DNA from: Pontimonas sp.
Lineage (GTDB): Bacteria > Actinomycetota > Actinomycetes > Actinomycetales > Microbacteriaceae
Direction of reading: 5' to 3'
DNA length: 7,274 nucleotides
Assembly: GCA_021741925.1 (NCBI GenBank)
Contig: JAIOWW010000054.1
Span: forward strand, 1 to 7,274
Shown here: one piece after another, positions 4,950-7,274 of the stretch
Numbering within the stretch: the first letter of the stretch is position 1
Layout of the letters: each line of letters opens with the position of its first letter
Notes under the pieces: generated by a model
What the model saw: only the letters and a program-made list of their open reading frames with translations
Database searches by the model: none
Told to the model about the DNA's origin: nothing
Translations under genes and position numbers: made by a program

Positions 4950-7274
4950 CCGACAGCTCGAACCTACCCCTGCACCAGACCAGAAGGACGAGTTCGGGGA
5001 TCGGCAGTGCGGGCGGACAGATACGTCCCATTGTTGCTCCCCGCATGTCGCTCGGGCTGATCGAATCAATAATGATCTGTCCACGCTCGGCAACCTCATG
5101 CCAGCGTCGAGCCAACTCTTCCGGAGATAAGACCAATGCAAGGGGAGCCTCGGCCCATGATTCTGGGGAACGAGTAACAACACAGGCAGCATTGTCGGGA
5201 ACAAGGCAGGGACTCTGAGTTTCTGCAAGCGCTGCTGCTCCACGAGCGACCTGGATTGTTTCTTCGCGGTAGCGGGCTCGCCCGGGAAGGGAAGATGCCA
5301 CCCCGCCAAGCGCCGCCCTCACCTCATTCTTCGCCACCCCCAACACGATGATCTCCTCGGCCAACCGAGCCACCACACGCTGGTGACGCGAGTCAGGAGT
5401 CATCGACATCAATAAGGGTGACGGGCTGCTGTGTAACAGCTCGAGGAGAACCTGTGCGCCTTCGTCACCAGCCATCGTGAGGGTGCGGTCGAGGTCATCG
5501 AGCACGATTGCGCCCTCCCTCCGGGCGTGCGTCCACCAGAACCACAGCAGAAAGGGGTGCCGGGGGGCTTGAGTTACCAAGGATCTCATGCTGGAGAGCG
5601 TGCGCAGTGCTGTTGTTTTCCCCCTCCCAGAATCCCCCACCACTAGGCACGAGGCCGACGGAGCGTCCTCGCGATTCAGATTTCGGTGAGTACCTGCGGG
5701 GACATCATCGACGAGACCCCAAGTCTCACCTGTCACCGAGACATCCTCGGGCAAAGGATCCGCCCACACCCGCCACGACGACTGGTTCTCATGGGAAATC
5801 AGCCTGGTGGCGCGGGTCACAGTGTGAAGGGTTGGCTTCAGAGATGCTCCCGCCAGAATGACTTCTCCTGCCTTCAGATGTCGAACTCTCTCGCGCAGCG
5901 ACATGGTGAGGTCTGGAATCCAGGACAGCGCATCCGAGTCATCGATGACCCGCCCGCAAATCCGGAGCGAAATGTTGGCCATCATGGCGTGTGAGAGCAC
6001 CCCGGTAACCCGCTGGGTGGAGATGATGACGTGAACACCCAGGGAGCGCCCTCTCGCTAGAACATCGGAAAGTGCAGAGGGAAACTCCGGAAAGTTTGTG
6101 AGAAGCCAGGCGGCCTCATCGATTACCACGACCAAGCGAGGCAGTGATACCCCATCCACCACCTCGGAGATGTCGGTAGCCCCCTGGGCGTGAAGAATTC
6201 TCTCTCGCCGCAGCAATTCTGAGTGCAGACCCACGAGAGCCCGTGACGCTCCAGCTCCATCCATGTCGGTAATCGAGCCGATCGTGTGGGGAAGGTCCTG
6301 CAGAGCACGCAATCCTGCTCCTCCTTTGAAATCAATCAGGACACACACCAGATCTTCCGGGCGATAGCGAGCGGCAAGGCTCTGCACGATCGCGGTCACC
6401 GTCACGCTCTTGCCACTGCCTGTGGCACCCCAGACCACAGCATGAGGACCCTCTCGAATCAGGTCCCACTCTGGCGAGTCTGGCGAGAGTGAGCACCACA
6501 GTTGGTGTCGGGGACTCTCGTCTCGAGGGTCGTCGTCTCGAGGAATCTCCTCGAGTGCCGAGAAGTGACGGAGAATCCAGTGGGCCTGAGCACTAGAGAG
6601 TTGGTCGGGAACCGTGAAATAGGCACTCACTCCGGATGAACGCACCTCTACTGTGGGGTTGTTGCCACACAGTATGACCACGGAGCAATCCTCGGGAACT
6701 TCTTCGGGTGTCGCGACCCAGTGTGCGTCAGAGATACCCCTCACGGTGCGCGGAAGCTCCCCGTGCGAATCGAGGCGGAGGCTTCCCGCCCCCGCCAGTA
6801 CCCAGGAGACGGCAATCGTTCGCCAAAGCCCTACCCATGTTTCCTCCCCCACGAGGGTGATGGTGTGGGAAGGGTCGACAACACTGGGCATCCCCGACAT
6901 TCCCGGTGTCCCACGCAATGGATGACCGTCGGGAAACTGTGCCCACCCGAGCCCAATTCGGCAGCCATGCTCGAGCAGCGCCGATCTGCGCCATAGCGGT
7001 TGGGCGGCCGCCTCCATCAGTGAGGGTAGAAGGGTGAGTGCTCGCTTTTTCTCTCGAGAGCGGATATCCGAAATTTCCTGAGTGTACTCAGCCTGTGCCG
7101 CCGAATACCTCTCGAGGTCGCGCTGTCTCGTCTGTGAGCCTTGACGGCGAGATTCATACCAACTACCAAAAACCATTGCTGGGCCGAGCAGGCCCATTAT
7201 CAGGACGAGCGGCTGTAGAAAGATCAGAGACACCACCAAAGCCAGGATTACTGGGGTGAGGGCAGCGATCCACG
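4927..7274 (-). CDS. FtsK/SpoIIIE-family ATPase, EccC-like type VII secretion motor (5' end cut by window)
   Basis: A membrane-anchored protein with two ATPase domains, of the kind that drives export in type VII (ESX/WXG100) secretion. The frame is open to the right edge, so the start lies outside; numbering here counts from a TTG codon at 7239, with 11 more codons visible before it. Two hydrophobic segments, probably a transmembrane hairpin (nt about 7272-7160), precede a basic, probably coiled-coil stretch (about 30-70). ATPase 1 has Walker A GATGSGKS (271-278, Lys277), IDFKGGAG (302-309), Walker B VVVIDEA (Asp374, Glu375) and STQR (407-410). ATPase 2 has Walker A GDSGRGKTT (535-543, Lys541) and Walker B AIVLDDLD (Asp581, Asp582). 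The domain order matches EccC, which often has three ATPase domains; here only two are seen and the protein ends about 190 residues after the second Walker B. DNA-translocating FtsK is less likely because of the double ATPase and lack of a gamma domain. Confidence 0.85.
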   Translation of the reverse strand, partial: WIAALTPVILALVVSLIFLQPLVLIMGLLGPAMVFGSWYESRRQGSQTRQRDLERYSAAQAEYTQEISDIRSREKKRALTLLPSLMEAAAQPLWRRSALLEHGCRIGLGWAQFPDGHPLRGTPGMSGMPSVVDPSHTITLVGEETWVGLWRTIAVSWVLAGAGSLRLDSHGELPRTVRGISDAHWVATPEEVPEDCSVVILCGNNPTVEVRSSGVSAYFTVPDQLSSAQAHWILRHFSALEEIPRDDDPRDESPRHQLWCSLSPDSPEWDLIREGPHAVVWGATGSGKSVTVTAIVQSLAARYRPEDLVCVLIDFKGGAGLRALQDLPHTIGSITDMDGAGASRALVGLHSELLRRERILHAQGATDISEVVDGVSLPRLVVVIDEAAWLLTNFPEFPSALSDVLARGRSLGVHVIISTQRVTGVLSHAMMANISLRICGRVIDDSDALSWIPDLTMSLRERVRHLKAGEVILAGASLKPTLHTVTRATRLISHENQSSWRVWADPLPEDVSVTGETWGLVDDVPAGTHRNLNREDAPSASCLVVGDSGRGKTTALRTLSSMRSLVTQAPRHPFLLWFWWTHARREGAIVLDDLDRTLTMAGDEGAQVLLELLHSSPSPLLMSMTPDSRHQRVVARLAEEIIVLGVAKNEVRAALGGVASSLPGRARYREETIQVARGAAALAETQSPCLVPDNAACVVTRSPESWAEAPLALVLSPEELARRWHEVAERGQIIIDSISPSDMRGATMGRICPPALPIPELVLLVWCRGRFELSARAWWKE
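6519..6555 (-). repeat. Short in-frame direct repeat encoding a Pro-Arg-Asp linker
   Basis: The 10-bp string CGTCTCGAGG occurs at 6519-6528 and again at 6534-6543, 15 bp apart, which is five codons and keeps the frame. A third CTCGAG follows at 6550-6555. On the coding strand this gives EEIPRDDDPRDESPR, a charged, probably flexible linker just before the first ATPase domain. It may have arisen by slippage. Confidence 0.6.

Noticed and set aside
4095..5309. Minus-strand open frame of 404 codons antisense to ald and overlapping the ATPase gene
   Set aside because: It is longer than ald itself, but its translation has no recognisable domain and is rich in Gly, Ser, Cys and His as expected for a shadow frame. 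Both overlapping genes have clear family motifs.
4927..7239. TTG at 7239 as the true start of the ATPase gene
   Set aside because: The frame stays open through the hydrophobic codons from 7240 to the window edge. They continue the membrane segment, so the start is most likely outside.
1..7274. tRNA or rRNA genes, CRISPR array, insertion sequence or phage attachment site
   Set aside because: I saw no cloverleaf-type sequence, no regularly spaced repeats, no transposase motif and no terminal inverted repeats in the short intergenic spaces.

Overview
The window looks like a chromosomal segment of a high-GC Gram-positive bacterium (Actinomycetota). A member of the Microbacteriaceae with a compact genome is the best guess. 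The reasons are moderately high GC, GTG/TTG start usage, very short or negative gaps between genes, a two-domain FKBP lipoprotein, a mycobacterial-type alanine dehydrogenase and an EccC-like FtsK/SpoIIIE ATPase. The assignment rests on recognising protein motifs, not on a database search.

Layout, left to right. On the minus strand, running off the left edge, is an exported FKBP-type peptidyl-prolyl isomerase lipoprotein (1-832, C-terminus missing). Upstream of it, on the same strand, is an OsmC/Ohr-family thiol peroxidase-like protein (893-1366). A 62-bp divergent intergenic region (1367-1428) then separates these from a plus-strand block of nitrogen metabolism: a GabT-like class III omega-aminotransferase (1429-2769), a Rhizobium etli-type L-asparaginase (2747-3745, overlapping gabT by 23 nt) and, after 91 bp carrying a perfect inverted repeat, an L-alanine dehydrogenase (3837-4949). 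The right third is one long minus-strand gene (4927 to beyond 7274) for a membrane-anchored, double-ATPase FtsK/SpoIIIE-family protein of the type VII secretion EccC type. Its start lies outside the window, and its 3' end overlaps the 3' end of ald by 23 bp.

How the genes fit together. Asparaginase releases ammonium from asparagine, alanine dehydrogenase interconverts alanine with pyruvate plus ammonium, and the aminotransferase moves amino groups from an omega-amino acid to a keto acid. Together they could form a small module for using amino-acid nitrogen; this is inference from context. The FKBP lipoprotein (cell-surface folding) and the OsmC protein (peroxide defence) are housekeeping or stress functions. 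The EccC-like ATPase is the only gene pointing to a larger multi-protein system, a type VII-like secretion machine whose other parts would lie to the right of the window.

No stretch longer than about 100 bases lacks a gene. I see no tRNA, rRNA, CRISPR array, insertion sequence or attachment site. No gene in the window is clearly undescribed. The main points of interest are the regulatory and overlap architecture, unusual residues in the GabT-like enzyme, and the EccC-like protein.
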